This document shows, one piece after another, positions 1 through 11,192 of a stretch of DNA of 64,000 nt; within the stretch, counting starts at the first letter, position 1, and the number at the start of each line of letters is the position of its first letter. Location of the stretch: positions 1-64,000 of the forward strand of contig MGZK01000135.1 in the NCBI GenBank assembly GCA_001802125.1, in the 5' to 3' direction. A model generated the notes under the pieces. The model had not been told where the DNA came from, ran no database searches, and was given only the letters and a program-made list of their open reading frames with translations. The translations under genes were made by a program, and so were the position numbers. Source of the DNA: Geobacteraceae bacterium GWC2_55_20. GTDB taxonomy: Bacteria > Desulfobacterota > Desulfuromonadia > Geobacterales > Pseudopelobacteraceae.

Positions 1-671
1 GGACGGTCGGCGGCCAGGGATTTTTCCAGGTTGCCGATGGCCGTGAACTGGGCCGGCCAGAGCCCCTCAGAGTGCAAGGGCGGCATGCGGCGCAAGCGAC
101 TGCGATAGCAGTGCGGCGACCAGATCACGCCCGGCTCGGCTACAATTGAATCCGTAGGGGCGAAGCAAGGGTTATCTGCTTCGCCCGGTTTTTTATGCGA
201 TGGCGACATGGGCGAAGCTGGTGAGTCGTTTGCTTCGCCCCTACAGGCTTCATCCAGCCACCCGGCCAGGGTTTCGGGACGATGGAAGGAGAAAACTGAC
301 CGGGAACGGGGATCAGGATCAAGCCCGCTGGTAAAGCAGGTCTCAATGCCGGTTGACTGATATCGGAAGGGAAGCGGGCGGAACCAGGCCGGTAGCGACA
401 ACGACAACCCCTGGGTGTAGCGGGCGGACTGAATTTCGACGCCGGAGAGCGTCACCCCGGCCTTTTTGGCCTCGATCACCCCGGCTGCCTTGCCGTCAAC
501 GTACAACAGGTAATCGGCAAAGCCGAAACCGCGTTCCAGGGGAAACTCCCGGATAGCCACGCCCCGGCCGGCATGCAGGTTGACGCTCTTCACGTCCTGC
601 ACCAGCCAGCCTGCATCAAGCAGCATCCGGTCAATCTCTATGCGAGCTTCCTGTTCGGGCGTGGGGGACAT
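1..671 (-). CDS. hsdR: Type I restriction enzyme R subunit (HsdR), N-terminal part; runs off the left edge
   Basis: Manual reverse-strand translation from ATG at 671: MSPTPEQEARIEIDRMLLDAGWLVQDVKSVNLHAGRGVAIREFPLERGFGFADYLLYVDGKAAGVIEAKKAGVTLSGVE...STGIETCFTSGLDPDPRSRSVFSFHRPETLAGWL...LRRMPPLHSEGLWPAQFTAIGNLEKSLAADRP. Frame stays open to position 1. Absent from the ORF track because it has no stop in the window. Confidence 0.88.
   Translation of the reverse strand, partial: MSPTPEQEARIEIDRMLLDAGWLVQDVKSVNLHAGRGVAIREFPLERGFGFADYLLYVDGKAAGVIEAKKAGVTLSGVEIQSARYTQGLSLSLPAWFRPLPFRYQSTGIETCFTSGLDPDPRSRSVFSFHRPETLAGWLDEACRGEANDSPASPMSPSHKKPGEADNPCFAPTDSIVAEPGVIWSPHCYRSRLRRMPPLHSEGLWPAQFTAIGNLEKSLAADR
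154..244. repeat. Palindromic (MITE/REP-like) repeat inserted in hsdR
   Basis: 14-bp perfect terminal inverted repeats GTAGGGGCGAAGCA ... TGCTTCGCCCCTAC bound 91 nt; internal GGGCGAAGC motifs. Confidence 0.8.
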
Positions 672-989
672 CGGGGCACTCCTGAATCGACATCAATACA
701 CAAAAATAAAGTCATCCACCTTACCCCTACACCCCCTGCCTGTCAACGGATCACACCAACCACACGGTATCTGCAATACATTAATTCCGGCCTGACACGC
801 GACAGGAAAAAATCTCGGCTGAACGGGTAAGAATCAACGGCTCGGATGCAGGAACTTTCGTTAAATACAATCGAATTATTATGGCATAATCCTTGCGACA
901 TACTGTATATATCCAATCAGGTATTGCGCCAGGTCAATGCAGACGGCATTTCAAACGACAAGCCGAAAATTCATCACCACCATGATAAG

Positions 990-3638
990 ATGAAAAGCAA
1001 ACTCACTTCACGCCTGATGTCTATTCCGATCAAACACCTGGTGTCACTGATACTATTAGTGCTGCTGGTCCCGTCGATCACTCTCATTATCCATTCCGGC
1101 ATCCAGGAACGTAACAACGAGAAAAAACACATCAAAGCAAGACTGATGCAGCTGGCGGAGTTTACCGCCAACAATCAGAAAGAGGCGGCAATTGCGTCGG
1201 AGGACCTGGCTCACCTGTTATCTCACTTACCTGAAGTGTCAAACCGCGATATCCCGGCCATCCGGACTGCCCTTTCCGGCATAATGAAAACCAATCATCA
1301 GATTGAAAACATTTTTATCGCGGATTCATCCGGCAAGGTCATCGCCGCGACAACTTCACTCTCAACACCGGTTTCAATTGCAAACCACAGATGCTTTAAA
1401 AATGCCAGGAGCACAAAGAAACCGGCATCAGGTGAATATTATGCATCAATGCGGACCAGGAACTCCGCTATCTGTTTCGGCTTTCCGTTGCTGTCGAAAA
1501 AGGGCGAGTTTGACGGCCTCGTCCTGATCGAATATGGCGCCAACCTGTTCAAGATCACTCTGGATAAAGCCATTTACCCCCCTGACTGCAACATCAGTCT
1601 TTTTGACCACAACGGCACCAGGATCTACTCTCATTTATTCCCGCAACATGTCGGGCAGAGCATTCGTCCCGAGAATTTTAAGATGATGCGGATGGGCAAT
1701 GAAGACGGAGCGTTCTTCGAATCCCAAGACAGCAGTGGTAATGGCCGCCTGTTCTATTTTCGCAAACTGAGGCTGAAAAGCGAGCAGGAACCGTATCTCT
1801 ACATTCGGGTCGGCCTCCCGGCAGATGCGGTCCACGCTGATCTGAACAGAAGATTTCTCCTGGAGATCATGGCGCTCGCCTCGATAACCATACTGTCATT
1901 CGGATTTGCCTGGTTACTGAGCAAACACCTGATCATCAATCGCATCATGCGGCTGAATACAGCCGTGCAATCCCTGGCCGGGGACAACCTTGACATCAAC
2001 ATCCCGGACATTGAAGGGGCCGAACTGGGACAACTGGCGCAATCGTTCAACCGGATGATCGAACACCTGAGGAGCCGGGAGTCATTCCGCCTTATGTACG
2101 AAGAAGAGTTGAGATTCAACGAGAGCAAATTCAAATCGCTCTACAAACTCTCATTCATGGCTGACAATCCGGAATCGGCTATCGAATCTTTTGCCCTGGG
2201 GGAAGCGATCCGCCTGACCGGAAGCACGAGCGGGCATATCTGTGAGCTGAACCTAGATGAATCTGTGCTTGCCGTCCTGACATGTTCCGGAGAAGGCGCG
2301 TGTGAATGCCGCACTGCGGTGGAATACGGTGTTGCCGATGCCGGCCTGTGGGGAGAGTCTGTCAGGCAGAGAAAACCGGTCATCATCAATGGCCATGGAG
2401 ACTCCAATCCGCAATCGGGGGCACTTCCGCATGGTTTTGGAGAAATATCGCGGTATCTGAGCGTGCCTCTGATCGTTGACAACAAGGTTGTAATGCTGGT
2501 CGGAGTCGGAAATAAAGACATGGATTATTCAGAAAAAGATGTTCTCATGCTGACTCTGATCATGGATGGCATATGGAGAATCAAGGACAAAAAACGGACT
2601 GTTGAAGAACGCCTGGAAAACGAGCGTATCCTGGACACTCTCCTGAATGCGGTGCTTGAATCGATCGGCCTGGTAACAACTGATTACATGGTTGTCAAGG
2701 CAAACCGGATATTTGCGAAGAGACTAAACTGCACCCCGGACGAGATGTATGGAAAATGCATTTTTAATTTTTTCACCGCTGACGTCAGGGATAGCCGCAG
2801 AATCAGATATAGACGGGCGTTGGCAACGCGACAACCGGTAATGTTTGAAGACCGGCGCGGCAACATTACTTTCATCAACGCCATTAGTCCGGTGCTGGAC
2901 GCATCGGGAAACGTGATATATCTTGCCGTTTATGCGATGGATATCAGCCGCCTGAAAAACTATGAAAATGAGCTGATCGCGGCCAACGAAATACTCACGG
3001 CGCAGTATCAGAAGATCGAGGTTACCAGGGAGGAAGAGCGGCGCAACATCGCGCGGGAGCTGCATGATCAGATGGGACAGATTTTGACCGCTATGAATAT
3101 GGACCTGAGCTGGCTGATTCGGCAGATGAAGCCGGAGATGGTTCACAGGTTTAACAGTCATATAAACGGCATGCGGCTGAATCTGGCAAACCTGATCTCA
3201 ATGGTGCAAAACATCACCTCCCGGCTTACACCTCCCCTGCTTGAGAACCTGGGTCTCGCGGCAGCCATCGGTCATTATGTTCAGGATTTTCAACTGAAAA
3301 GCGGTATAGTATGCCACCTGATGCTCGATGAAGACGCGGGCAACCTGTTTGACAAGGAAGATTCGATTGCAATATTCCGGATTCTGCAGGAAGCGCTGAC
3401 CAATGTGGTTCGCCATGCCAATGCCTGTGAGGTAGCAATATCACTCTGCCTTACTCCGCAATCGGTTGTCCTTGAGGTTGCAGATAACGGCAATGGAATT
3501 ACGTCTCGGGAGATCCGCGCGCCGGATTCTTTCGGGATGCTGGGAATGCAGGAACGGGCAAAAAAATGCGGCGGTTCTCTAGCTATACATGGCGTTCCCG
3601 GTGACGGCACTGTTGTACGAGTGGTGATTCCCCGCTGA
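990..3638 (+). CDS. Sensor histidine kinase (extracellular sensor, HAMP, GAF, PAS, HisKA_3/NarX type)
   Basis: ORF 846-3638; internal start at 990 (MKSKLTSRLMSIPIKHLVSLILLVLLV). Contains EEERRNIARELHDQMGQILTAM (HisKA_3) and a C-terminal HATPase. Confidence 0.85.
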   Translation: MKSKLTSRLMSIPIKHLVSLILLVLLVPSITLIIHSGIQERNNEKKHIKARLMQLAEFTANNQKEAAIASEDLAHLLSHLPEVSNRDIPAIRTALSGIMKTNHQIENIFIADSSGKVIAATTSLSTPVSIANHRCFKNARSTKKPASGEYYASMRTRNSAICFGFPLLSKKGEFDGLVLIEYGANLFKITLDKAIYPPDCNISLFDHNGTRIYSHLFPQHVGQSIRPENFKMMRMGNEDGAFFESQDSSGNGRLFYFRKLRLKSEQEPYLYIRVGLPADAVHADLNRRFLLEIMALASITILSFGFAWLLSKHLIINRIMRLNTAVQSLAGDNLDINIPDIEGAELGQLAQSFNRMIEHLRSRESFRLMYEEELRFNESKFKSLYKLSFMADNPESAIESFALGEAIRLTGSTSGHICELNLDESVLAVLTCSGEGACECRTAVEYGVADAGLWGESVRQRKPVIINGHGDSNPQSGALPHGFGEISRYLSVPLIVDNKVVMLVGVGNKDMDYSEKDVLMLTLIMDGIWRIKDKKRTVEERLENERILDTLLNAVLESIGLVTTDYMVVKANRIFAKRLNCTPDEMYGKCIFNFFTADVRDSRRIRYRRALATRQPVMFEDRRGNITFINAISPVLDASGNVIYLAVYAMDISRLKNYENELIAANEILTAQYQKIEVTREEERRNIARELHDQMGQILTAMNMDLSWLIRQMKPEMVHRFNSHINGMRLNLANLISMVQNITSRLTPPLLENLGLAAAIGHYVQDFQLKSGIVCHLMLDEDAGNLFDKEDSIAIFRILQEALTNVVRHANACEVAISLCLTPQSVVLEVADNGNGITSREIRAPDSFGMLGMQERAKKCGGSLAIHGVPGDGTVVRVVIPR

Positions 3639-3651
3639 AATTGGAGGAGCA

Positions 3652-4290
3652 ATGATGAAAATTTTGCTGGTTGACGATCACACGATTGTGCGGCACGGTC
3701 TGGTCCGGATACTTTCCGAGATGGACTGCAAGTTTGAAATTGATCAGGCCAGCAATGGGCAGGAAGCGCTGGCCATGTTCAACAGCGTTGATTACGCTCT
3801 GGTTCTGCTGGACATCTCGATGCCAGGCCGAAACGGGCTGGAAATCCTCAAGTGTATCAAACGCGACAAGCCGACGGTGCCGGTATTGATGTTGAGCATG
3901 CATTCCGAAGGGCAGTACGCAGTAAGATCGTTACGTTTGGGCGCAGCAGGATATATTACCAAGGAAAGCGCGTCACACGAACTGCAGGGGGCGGTCAGCA
4001 AGGTTCTTTCAGGCGGCAAATACCTGGGGCCGTCAATGGCGGAACTGCTGGCGGAGACTCTATTTGAATCAAAAAAGAGTGTCGAACATCTGCACGAGTC
4101 ATTATCCGACCGGGAACAGCAACTGGTGGGCATGATGGCCACCGGCAAGACCATGACCGAAATCGCCAACGAATTATGCCTGAGCATAAAAACAATCAGC
4201 ACCTATCGCACCAGGATTCTGGAAAAACTCAATCTGAGAACCAGCGGCGAGATCATCGCCTACGCGATAAAAAACGACTTGAGCTATTAG
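3652..4290 (+). CDS. NarL/FixJ-family response regulator (REC + LuxR-type HTH)
   Basis: KILLVDDHTIVRHGL... REC domain; LSDREQQLVGMMATGKTMTEIANELCLSIKTISTYRTRILEKL HTH; directly downstream of the HisKA_3 kinase. Confidence 0.92.
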   Translation: MMKILLVDDHTIVRHGLVRILSEMDCKFEIDQASNGQEALAMFNSVDYALVLLDISMPGRNGLEILKCIKRDKPTVPVLMLSMHSEGQYAVRSLRLGAAGYITKESASHELQGAVSKVLSGGKYLGPSMAELLAETLFESKKSVEHLHESLSDREQQLVGMMATGKTMTEIANELCLSIKTISTYRTRILEKLNLRTSGEIIAYAIKNDLSY

Positions 4291-4345
4291 GCTCATATTA
4301 CATTGTTGTTAAAAGCGAACCAGGACATATTTACGGCAACTGTCT

Positions 4346-7144
4346 TTAAGCCCGGCCCACAATCCCGGCCACGGCCCGGCTCAGCTCACTTCGATTATAC
4401 GGCTTTTGTATAAAACCGCCGGCGCCCATTTCCAACAGCTCATTCTCGGTTCCTTCACAGCTGAATCCGGAACAGAACAGAACCTTCAAGCCAGGTGCCT
4501 GTTCACGCAATCGCAGGTAAGCCTCCTTGCCCCCCATCCTGGGCATGATCATGTCCAACATCACAAGCGAAATTTCGCCACGGTTCGCAGCATAAACCTC
4601 CAGCGCATGTTCCCCGTTTTCCGCAAGAAATACCGTATAACCCAGTTCTTCCAGCAACTCGCAACCGACCGACCGCAACATCTCTTCGTCGTCCACCAGC
4701 AATATGCCTCCGCTACCGCGAACAATCATTTCCTCGGGCGCCTGTTCGCTGGATTCGGCGGAAACCAGCGGGAGAAAGATCTTGAATACCGAGCCGAGAC
4801 CGGGCTGACTCTGGACGATGATCTCGCCACCATGATTTTTGACCGTTCCGTACACTGACGCCAGACCAAGGCCGGTCCCTTTACCGGCCTCCTTTGTGGT
4901 AAAAAACGGCTCGAAAATATGCTCCAAAAGATCTTCCGTCATACCGACCCCGGTGTCCGACACTGCCAGTTCCAGATATCGCCCCGGCTTGACCGAGAAA
5001 CCCATGGACCGGCAGGATATCTCATCGAGTGTTCTTTCTGTGCTCGAATATGTCAGTGTGCCGCCCCGCGGCATCGCATCGCGGGCATTTACCCCCAGAT
5101 TGAGCAACAGATTATGCAGTTGGGTCTGATCACACATGACAACCGGATTTCCGCTCGCCAGACTTGATGTGAGTTGAATATGCTTGTCAATAGTGCGCTC
5201 AAGCATGCCCATCACCGAGGAGATTGATTCATTGATTGCTACAGGAGCTAATACAGTCGGCCGCTTGCGGGAAATGGTCAACAGATCACGGGTCAAATCC
5301 GCTGAACGGGTCGCTGCCTCGATGATGTTGCCCACCATCTTGCTGTTCTTCTCGTCGTCCGCAAGCCGTCGCCTTAGTATCTCGGCCGAAGCCAGAATCC
5401 CGGTCAGCATATTATTGAAATCGTGGGCGATCCCCCCCGCCAGCTGGCCGACAACATCCATTTTTTGCAACTGGTGCAGCTGGCTCTGAAGCCGCTTCTG
5501 CTCCGTTATATTCATTACCGCGCTCAAAATCAGAGGCTTGCCGGCAATCTCCAACCTGGTCCCGGAATAGAGCACGCTGATTTCCGATCCATCCTTGCGG
5601 CGCATAACCGCTTCGAAGTTATGTACATAGCCGTTATTCCGAAACTGCTGAATAAAATTGTCATACTCATTTTCTTTTTGCCACAGTGTCAGATCGATGG
5701 TTGATTTACCGACCGTTTCATCCCGGCTGTAGCCGAACATGTCCGTGAATGCACGGTTGACTTCATAAAAGGTGCCACCGGGAATGGTTGTGAGCGTCAC
5801 CGCGATCGGGGAATTATCAAATACCGCCTTGAATTTTATCGAGCTTTCCTCGGTCAGTTCCAGCTGAACTTTCAAGCGGTCCTCGCTGGCCAGAAGCTGG
5901 TCGTGGGTCGTTTGATACTCTCCGATCTGCTGGCGTAGCATCTCTTCCGTTTGCTGCAGCACATCCTGGCTATGCATGAAATCTTCCACCTGAGCCCGCA
6001 GCATCTCCTCGGTCACCTGCAATTCTTCCTGGGATTTTTGATACTCGTCGATGCGTGTCTGAAGCTCACCGGTCAACCGTTTTTCCATGCGCAGCATTGT
6101 TCTGAAAAGCAAAACCAATACAAGCGTAACCAATACCGTTGCAATTAACATGGCGTTCCTGAGTGTCCTGGCATCTTCGTTCAACTCATCCAGCCACGAC
6201 CCGGCGCAGACAACCCAGTTCCACTCTTTCAGCGTGCGATAGGCAACCAGCTTCTCCCGTACCTCTGTTTCACCAAGTTCCTTGTTGATCCAGGGATAGC
6301 GGACGATTCCATTTTTCTTTTCCAGTATTTCCCTTATGAACTGGCGACCATCTGAGTCCCTGTAATCGATGATGTTGATGCCTTCCTTGACAGGGTGGAT
6401 CTTGAGCTTTCCGTAGTCACTTCCCTCCTTGGCATCCACCACAAAGATATAACCGCTTCTCCCGATTTCAGTGTTGCGGATCTTGTCCTTGAGTCCTTTC
6501 AAGTTGTCGGTAAAGTCCAGTCCGATGAAGAGCACTGCAATCACATTGCCCCTATCATCCCTGACCGGCTGGTAGGAGGTCATGTAGTCCTTGCCGAACA
6601 GTTCCGCCTTGCCGACATAACCGGCGCCCTTCAATAGTCCCTGATACGCCGGGTGATTTCTATCCAGCAGCGTGCCCAGGGCACGGCTGCCATCCTCTTT
6701 TTTCAAAGACGTGGACACCCGGATGAAATCGTTATCCGAACGGACAAATACAGTTCCGGCCGCCTTGGTGTCAGACGAAAAATGGTCGACGATTGAATTG
6801 TTCAGATTCAGTGTCACCGATCCGTTTCTGAGTAGAGGAGTTTTCCTGCCTTGAATGGTGACGCTTTCGGATGGATCGATGCTAAACTTTTCCGGAAAAT
6901 GGATTTTAAATACATTGGCTATCTTTACCGCGCTTTCCGATAATGCGGAGTGATAGGACGACATGGTGTTGACCAGCAACAGCGCCTGTTGCGACAACTC
7001 CTGTTCGGCATGCTTTTCCAGTCGCCGCGAGATGTACATAGTAAGTGTCACTGCGAAGACAGCCAGAACCCCGATTATCAGCAAAGTGTAAACCAGGGCT
7101 GTTTGTGAGCCTGCTGAACGCTCTGACGGGAATTGTTTCATCAA
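4346..7144 (-). CDS. Hybrid sensor histidine kinase (Cache-type sensor, PAS, HisKA, HATPase, REC)
   Basis: [23 protein letters not shown]-box; HATPase [19 protein letters not shown]-terminal [13 protein letters not shown]...[13 protein letters not shown] receiver. Confidence 0.9.
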   Translation of the reverse strand: MMKQFPSERSAGSQTALVYTLLIIGVLAVFAVTLTMYISRRLEKHAEQELSQQALLLVNTMSSYHSALSESAVKIANVFKIHFPEKFSIDPSESVTIQGRKTPLLRNGSVTLNLNNSIVDHFSSDTKAAGTVFVRSDNDFIRVSTSLKKEDGSRALGTLLDRNHPAYQGLLKGAGYVGKAELFGKDYMTSYQPVRDDRGNVIAVLFIGLDFTDNLKGLKDKIRNTEIGRSGYIFVVDAKEGSDYGKLKIHPVKEGINIIDYRDSDGRQFIREILEKKNGIVRYPWINKELGETEVREKLVAYRTLKEWNWVVCAGSWLDELNEDARTLRNAMLIATVLVTLVLVLLFRTMLRMEKRLTGELQTRIDEYQKSQEELQVTEEMLRAQVEDFMHSQDVLQQTEEMLRQQIGEYQTTHDQLLASEDRLKVQLELTEESSIKFKAVFDNSPIAVTLTTIPGGTFYEVNRAFTDMFGYSRDETVGKSTIDLTLWQKENEYDNFIQQFRNNGYVHNFEAVMRRKDGSEISVLYSGTRLEIAGKPLILSAVMNITEQKRLQSQLHQLQKMDVVGQLAGGIAHDFNNMLTGILASAEILRRRLADDEKNSKMVGNIIEAATRSADLTRDLLTISRKRPTVLAPVAINESISSVMGMLERTIDKHIQLTSSLASGNPVVMCDQTQLHNLLLNLGVNARDAMPRGGTLTYSSTERTLDEISCRSMGFSVKPGRYLELAVSDTGVGMTEDLLEHIFEPFFTTKEAGKGTGLGLASVYGTVKNHGGEIIVQSQPGLGSVFKIFLPLVSAESSEQAPEEMIVRGSGGILLVDDEEMLRSVGCELLEELGYTVFLAENGEHALEVYAANRGEISLVMLDMIMPRMGGKEAYLRLREQAPGLKVLFCSGFSCEGTENELLEMGAGGFIQKPYNRSELSRAVAGIVGRA

Positions 7145-7630
7145 AAACCTTCCTGAGATTTCAAATCGAGCTGAATTCGCTATGAATTTCCATCAAGTCC
7201 GAATGCCCTCTCGGCACATTTATTTTAAAGCGAGCAGGGCAAACAACAGCTTAATTATATTTTTCACACTTCAACTTCATCGAATTACTAAAGATTTTAT
7301 ATGTGATTTTCACAACGTCAACCGCAAATTTATTAACAATAATCAGGCTCGGAATTCCGGTTGCCATCCACTGGCCACGCCGCGCTGTTGAGGCCTGGCA
7401 CCATGCCGCCGCGAGTTAAAATGCTAGTTGGCTGTATTTATATGCATAAATTTCATCCAATCTATCAAGCCTGTACCATATGAATAATGGTCAAAAAAAA
7501 CACAATGCAGGATTTTTCTTACAGCATTACTCTGCCGTAAGATTACTTACTACAAATTAATAAGAGTTAGTCTTATTGGTTTGCTGAGTGTTTATGTATA
7601 CAAGTATAAAAAAGTAATGCGGGAGGTCAT

Positions 7631-9283
7631 ATGAAATTCAGCCTGTCTGACTTGAAAATGCGGACGAAACTGTTGCTGCTGGCGTCAATAGGTATCCTGG
7701 GACTGGTTGTGATCGGCACGCTGAGCACCCTCGATCTGAAACAAGCCAATCGGGATCTGGCCCAAATTAACAGCAGCATACAAACTGTTACTAATTTTGG
7801 TGAGATGAAGAGCCGCCTGCTGATGGCGCGACTTAACCTCGTCTATATGATGGCGCTCACGGACATGACCAGGATCAGCGAAAAATTTGATGACTACAAC
7901 AAGCAGATTTCCGAGATTCGCAACTTAATCAAGCAAGTTGAGCAGCAAGAACTGGATCAGGAGGAAAAGGACCTGCTGGCAACATTCAAGGCTGGTGTGG
8001 AAGCCTATGCGGTGCAGGGCTCCAAACTGGCCGAGATGCTTTTGGCCGCGCATAGGACGCAGGACCAGGCGGCGCTTTCCGCAGCTGTTTCCTTCGGATC
8101 CGAAAAGGTGGCGCCTCTGTATAACAAGCCAGCGGAATCTATTAATACCTTGAACGCATTTAACATCAAACACAGCCAGGAACATTTCAGAATAGCCGAC
8201 GAATCCTCAAAGAAGCAGATTTTCATCAATACGCTCATCATCCTGTGCGCGATCGCTCTGTCGATCATCGTCTGCATCGTGATCGCCAGGGGCATAACCC
8301 GCTCGCTGGCGAATGTCTTTGACACGATGTCCGCGATTGCCGGCGGCGACCTTACCGCCCGCTCCTCGATCACCTCCGCTGATGAAATGGGCATGCTCGG
8401 CAAGGAGATGAATCTGATGGGAGAAAAACTGTCCGGAATTATCAGGAAACTTTCCGACAACAGCCTCTCGGTTTCTTCAGCGGCGGTCCAGATGCACTCC
8501 ACCTCGGCCCAGATGGCCACCAGCACAGAGGAACTGGCGGCGCAAGCCAGCACCATCGCCACGGCCTGCGAAGAGATGTCGGCCACCTCCTCGGAGATAG
8601 CCCGCAATTGCCACAGCGCGGCTGATGACTCGGCCAAGGCCAACGATGCCGCCCGCATGGGCGCCCAGGTGGTCGAAGAGACCGTGAACGTGATGAGCCG
8701 GATCGCCGACCGGGTGCGTTCCACGGCCAAGACGGTGGAAACCCTCGGTTCCAGGTCGGACCAGATCGGCCAGATCATCGGCACGATCGAGGATATTGCC
8801 GATCAGACCAACCTGCTGGCCCTGAACGCTGCCATCGAAGCTGCCCGGGCCGGTGAGCAGGGACGCGGTTTTGCAGTTGTCGCGGATGAGGTCCGGGCGC
8901 TGGCCGAACGCACCACCCGCGCCACCCGTGAAATCGGCGAGATGATCAAGTCAATCCAGTCGGAAACCAGGAGCGCGGTATCGGCAATGGATGAAGGTGT
9001 GCGTCAGGTTGAACAGGGAACCCTGGAAGCCGGGAAATCGGGCGAAGCGCTGCGCCACATTCTGGAGCAGATCGCCAATGTCACCAACCAGGTCAATCAG
9101 ATTGCCGTAGCGGCGGAAGAACAGACCGCCACAACCACGGAGATCAACAATAATATCCAGCAGATCACCGAAGTAGCGCATATCAGCTCGGTGGCATCCC
9201 ATGAAGAGGCGTCGGCCGCCAACCAACTATCCAACCTGGCCGAGGATCTCAAGAGAATGGTCGAACTGTTCAAATACGCCTAG
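7631..9283 (+). CDS. Methyl-accepting chemotaxis protein (4HB-type sensor, HAMP, MCP signal domain)
   Basis: Signal hairpin [38 protein letters not shown]. Confidence 0.95.
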   Translation: MKFSLSDLKMRTKLLLLASIGILGLVVIGTLSTLDLKQANRDLAQINSSIQTVTNFGEMKSRLLMARLNLVYMMALTDMTRISEKFDDYNKQISEIRNLIKQVEQQELDQEEKDLLATFKAGVEAYAVQGSKLAEMLLAAHRTQDQAALSAAVSFGSEKVAPLYNKPAESINTLNAFNIKHSQEHFRIADESSKKQIFINTLIILCAIALSIIVCIVIARGITRSLANVFDTMSAIAGGDLTARSSITSADEMGMLGKEMNLMGEKLSGIIRKLSDNSLSVSSAAVQMHSTSAQMATSTEELAAQASTIATACEEMSATSSEIARNCHSAADDSAKANDAARMGAQVVEETVNVMSRIADRVRSTAKTVETLGSRSDQIGQIIGTIEDIADQTNLLALNAAIEAARAGEQGRGFAVVADEVRALAERTTRATREIGEMIKSIQSETRSAVSAMDEGVRQVEQGTLEAGKSGEALRHILEQIANVTNQVNQIAVAAEEQTATTTEINNNIQQITEVAHISSVASHEEASAANQLSNLAEDLKRMVELFKYA

Positions 9284-9311
9284 AAGGCTATGACACGCCG
9301 TCCGGACAAAA

Positions 9312-10676
9312 TCACCGCATGCATTGGAACACTCCGGCGCACCAGAGGCAGGCGCCGCAGGGCACACTCCTGATGTGGCAATCCTGTTCGAACTCCTCGG
9401 CCTGCACATAGTCGCAAGGCGCCAGGCCGCAACTGGCGCAGGAGGGATAATCATAGGCCAGCACGTCGCCGCGGAACGACCTGAATTGCGGGCTGTTCCA
9501 GATTTCCAGCAGATCCTGCCGCTGCAGATTGCCGAACACTCTGGGTTTGACGATCTGGTTCCAGCCGCTGGCATAACAGTCGTAACGATGCCACAGGAAA
9601 TAGCAGGGGGACACATCTCCGTTCCATGAAACAAACGCGCTCCCCTCCTCGACAAAGCTGCATTTGCGCTGTTCCCTGAGGGCGATCTCGGGCAGACGCA
9701 GATCCAGACCGGTTTTTTCGGCGATCTCTTTTGCCGCCGAAAAGATGGCGGCGGTTTCTTCCAGATGTTCATGTTCCAATGCCAGCAGTTTCTTCATGTC
9801 CAACATGATCCCCTGCCGCTCCGCCTCGGACTTCATCGCCTCGATCGTATCCACGACCGCCTGTTCGTCGGCTGTCCGCGAGTATTTCCAGCGCACTTCC
9901 GGATAGCGGTTGATATCGACCCCCGCCCCGGCGGCCTTTGCGCGCCATGCAGAGTAGAGCGCCAGCGCCTGATCGCTGACATTGCAGAAGATCGCCTCGC
10001 CGGCATGCTGCCTGTCGTATGGCAATACATGGGTGACAATGGCGAATCTCGCTCCCCGCCTGGCGGCCCATTCGAGTGTTGCCGGAAGTTCAGCGATATT
10101 GTTGCGCATTGCTACAAATTCGACACCGAGTTTCACATCAGGACGACCACATTGCTTCATGGCGGATTGCAGAGAGGACAAGGCCCGATCGACTGACTCC
10201 ACCTCCCCCCCTTCGCGAAGCTTTTTGAACTGTTCCGGCTCAATCGCGTCTATGGACAGGCAGACACGGTCCAGTCCGGAATCAACCAGGGAAATGGCGC
10301 GCAGATTAGTCATCAGCACACCATTGGACTGGAAACCGATCCAGCCGGCCGCCGGCATCAGCTTCCTGGCCCTCTGGATGTACGATTCCAGATACGGATT
10401 CATGAGCGGCTCGCCGATGCCATTCAGGATCAGCGCTCCAAGGCCGGGAAGAGCCGGTTCAAGGCGCGAGAACAGTTCCGGAGAGAAATCGCCCTCGCAG
10501 ACCTCGCTGCCACGGTTCTGCTTGACACACATCAGGCAGTTGAGGTTGCAGCGGGTGGTTGTCTCCACGAACAGCTTGGCGGGATGATCCGCCAAGGCAG
10601 CGCCACCTGCTTCCGTTCCATGGACGGTTTCAATCAAATCCGCCTGATTCACGTTAATTTTCACCGCTCGCCTCAA
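9312..10676 (-). CDS. Radical SAM/SPASM domain protein, putative metalloenzyme maturase type
   Basis: ETTTRCNLNCLMCVKQ (CxxxCxxC) radical SAM motif; Cys-rich C-terminus CSFVEEGSAFVSWNGDVSPCYFLWHRYDC...CASCGLAPCDY...CHIRSVPCGACLWCAGVFQC. Confidence 0.85.
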   Translation of the reverse strand: MRRAVKINVNQADLIETVHGTEAGGAALADHPAKLFVETTTRCNLNCLMCVKQNRGSEVCEGDFSPELFSRLEPALPGLGALILNGIGEPLMNPYLESYIQRARKLMPAAGWIGFQSNGVLMTNLRAISLVDSGLDRVCLSIDAIEPEQFKKLREGGEVESVDRALSSLQSAMKQCGRPDVKLGVEFVAMRNNIAELPATLEWAARRGARFAIVTHVLPYDRQHAGEAIFCNVSDQALALYSAWRAKAAGAGVDINRYPEVRWKYSRTADEQAVVDTIEAMKSEAERQGIMLDMKKLLALEHEHLEETAAIFSAAKEIAEKTGLDLRLPEIALREQRKCSFVEEGSAFVSWNGDVSPCYFLWHRYDCYASGWNQIVKPRVFGNLQRQDLLEIWNSPQFRSFRGDVLAYDYPSCASCGLAPCDYVQAEEFEQDCHIRSVPCGACLWCAGVFQCMR

Positions 10677-10697
10677 GTCATGACCACTGTTTCCGCT

Positions 10698-10910
10698 TCA
10701 ATGAATCGCCCCTGTTTTCAACATCCGCACGGCCATTCTCATCACATCCGAGTAACGCTTGATGTTCCAGCTATCCATGATCCGGTCAATCCGTTCCTTT
10801 TCATCGTCGGAGATGCGTACGGTAACAACCGTCAGTGTCTCCTGGCGTGGCATCCTGGCGCTGGCATTACTCTTCAACTTCCTCTTACAGTTCTTTTTCA
10901 CTGTTCGCAT
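10698..10910 (-). CDS. Ribbon-helix-helix protein
   Basis: Start at 10910: MRTVKKNCKRKLKSNASARMPRQETLTVVTVRISDDEKERIDRIMDSWNIKRYSDVMRMAVRMLK; 21 bp upstream of the radical SAM start. Confidence 0.65.
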   Translation of the reverse strand: MRTVKKNCKRKLKSNASARMPRQETLTVVTVRISDDEKERIDRIMDSWNIKRYSDVMRMAVRMLKTGAIH

Positions 10911-11129
10911 ATCATCATAACTCCATCGGCACGGCTTTGAGCAGATTTTAGCGCAGAACATGCGCCCCGCCATTTCATTGCAAAACACAGTTTCATTACA
11001 TCAGCAAAAGCCGCGCCATATTGCTAACAATCTTATTTTACGGGGAGATATTGAATATATTTGACGGGAATCAATGATTTGAGCGGGGCTTTTGAGGAGG
11101 AACTACACAACGGAGGCAGCAGGTGTGGA

Positions 11130-11159
11130 GATTGTCGGCACCAGGAAGTGCCGACAATC
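11130..11159. repeat. 12-bp perfect inverted repeat / hairpin
   Basis: GATTGTCGGCAC-CAGGAA-GTGCCGACAATC; lies 3' of the tupA-like gene on the minus strand. No U-tract, so not called a terminator. Confidence 0.75.
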
Positions 11160-11192
11160 GGTGGATTGGAGGTTAACTGGCTACTCTGCTTA

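Noticed and set aside
9312-10676. Considered whether this radical SAM protein is the maturase (MftC) for the MftA-like peptide
   Set aside because: It is 35 kb away, sits beside tungsten genes, and its Cys-rich tail looks like a metalloenzyme-maturase type rather than MftC. Not excluded, but unsupported.
11130-11159. Hairpin considered as an intrinsic terminator of the tupA operon
   Set aside because: Perfect stem, but no U-tract on either strand.
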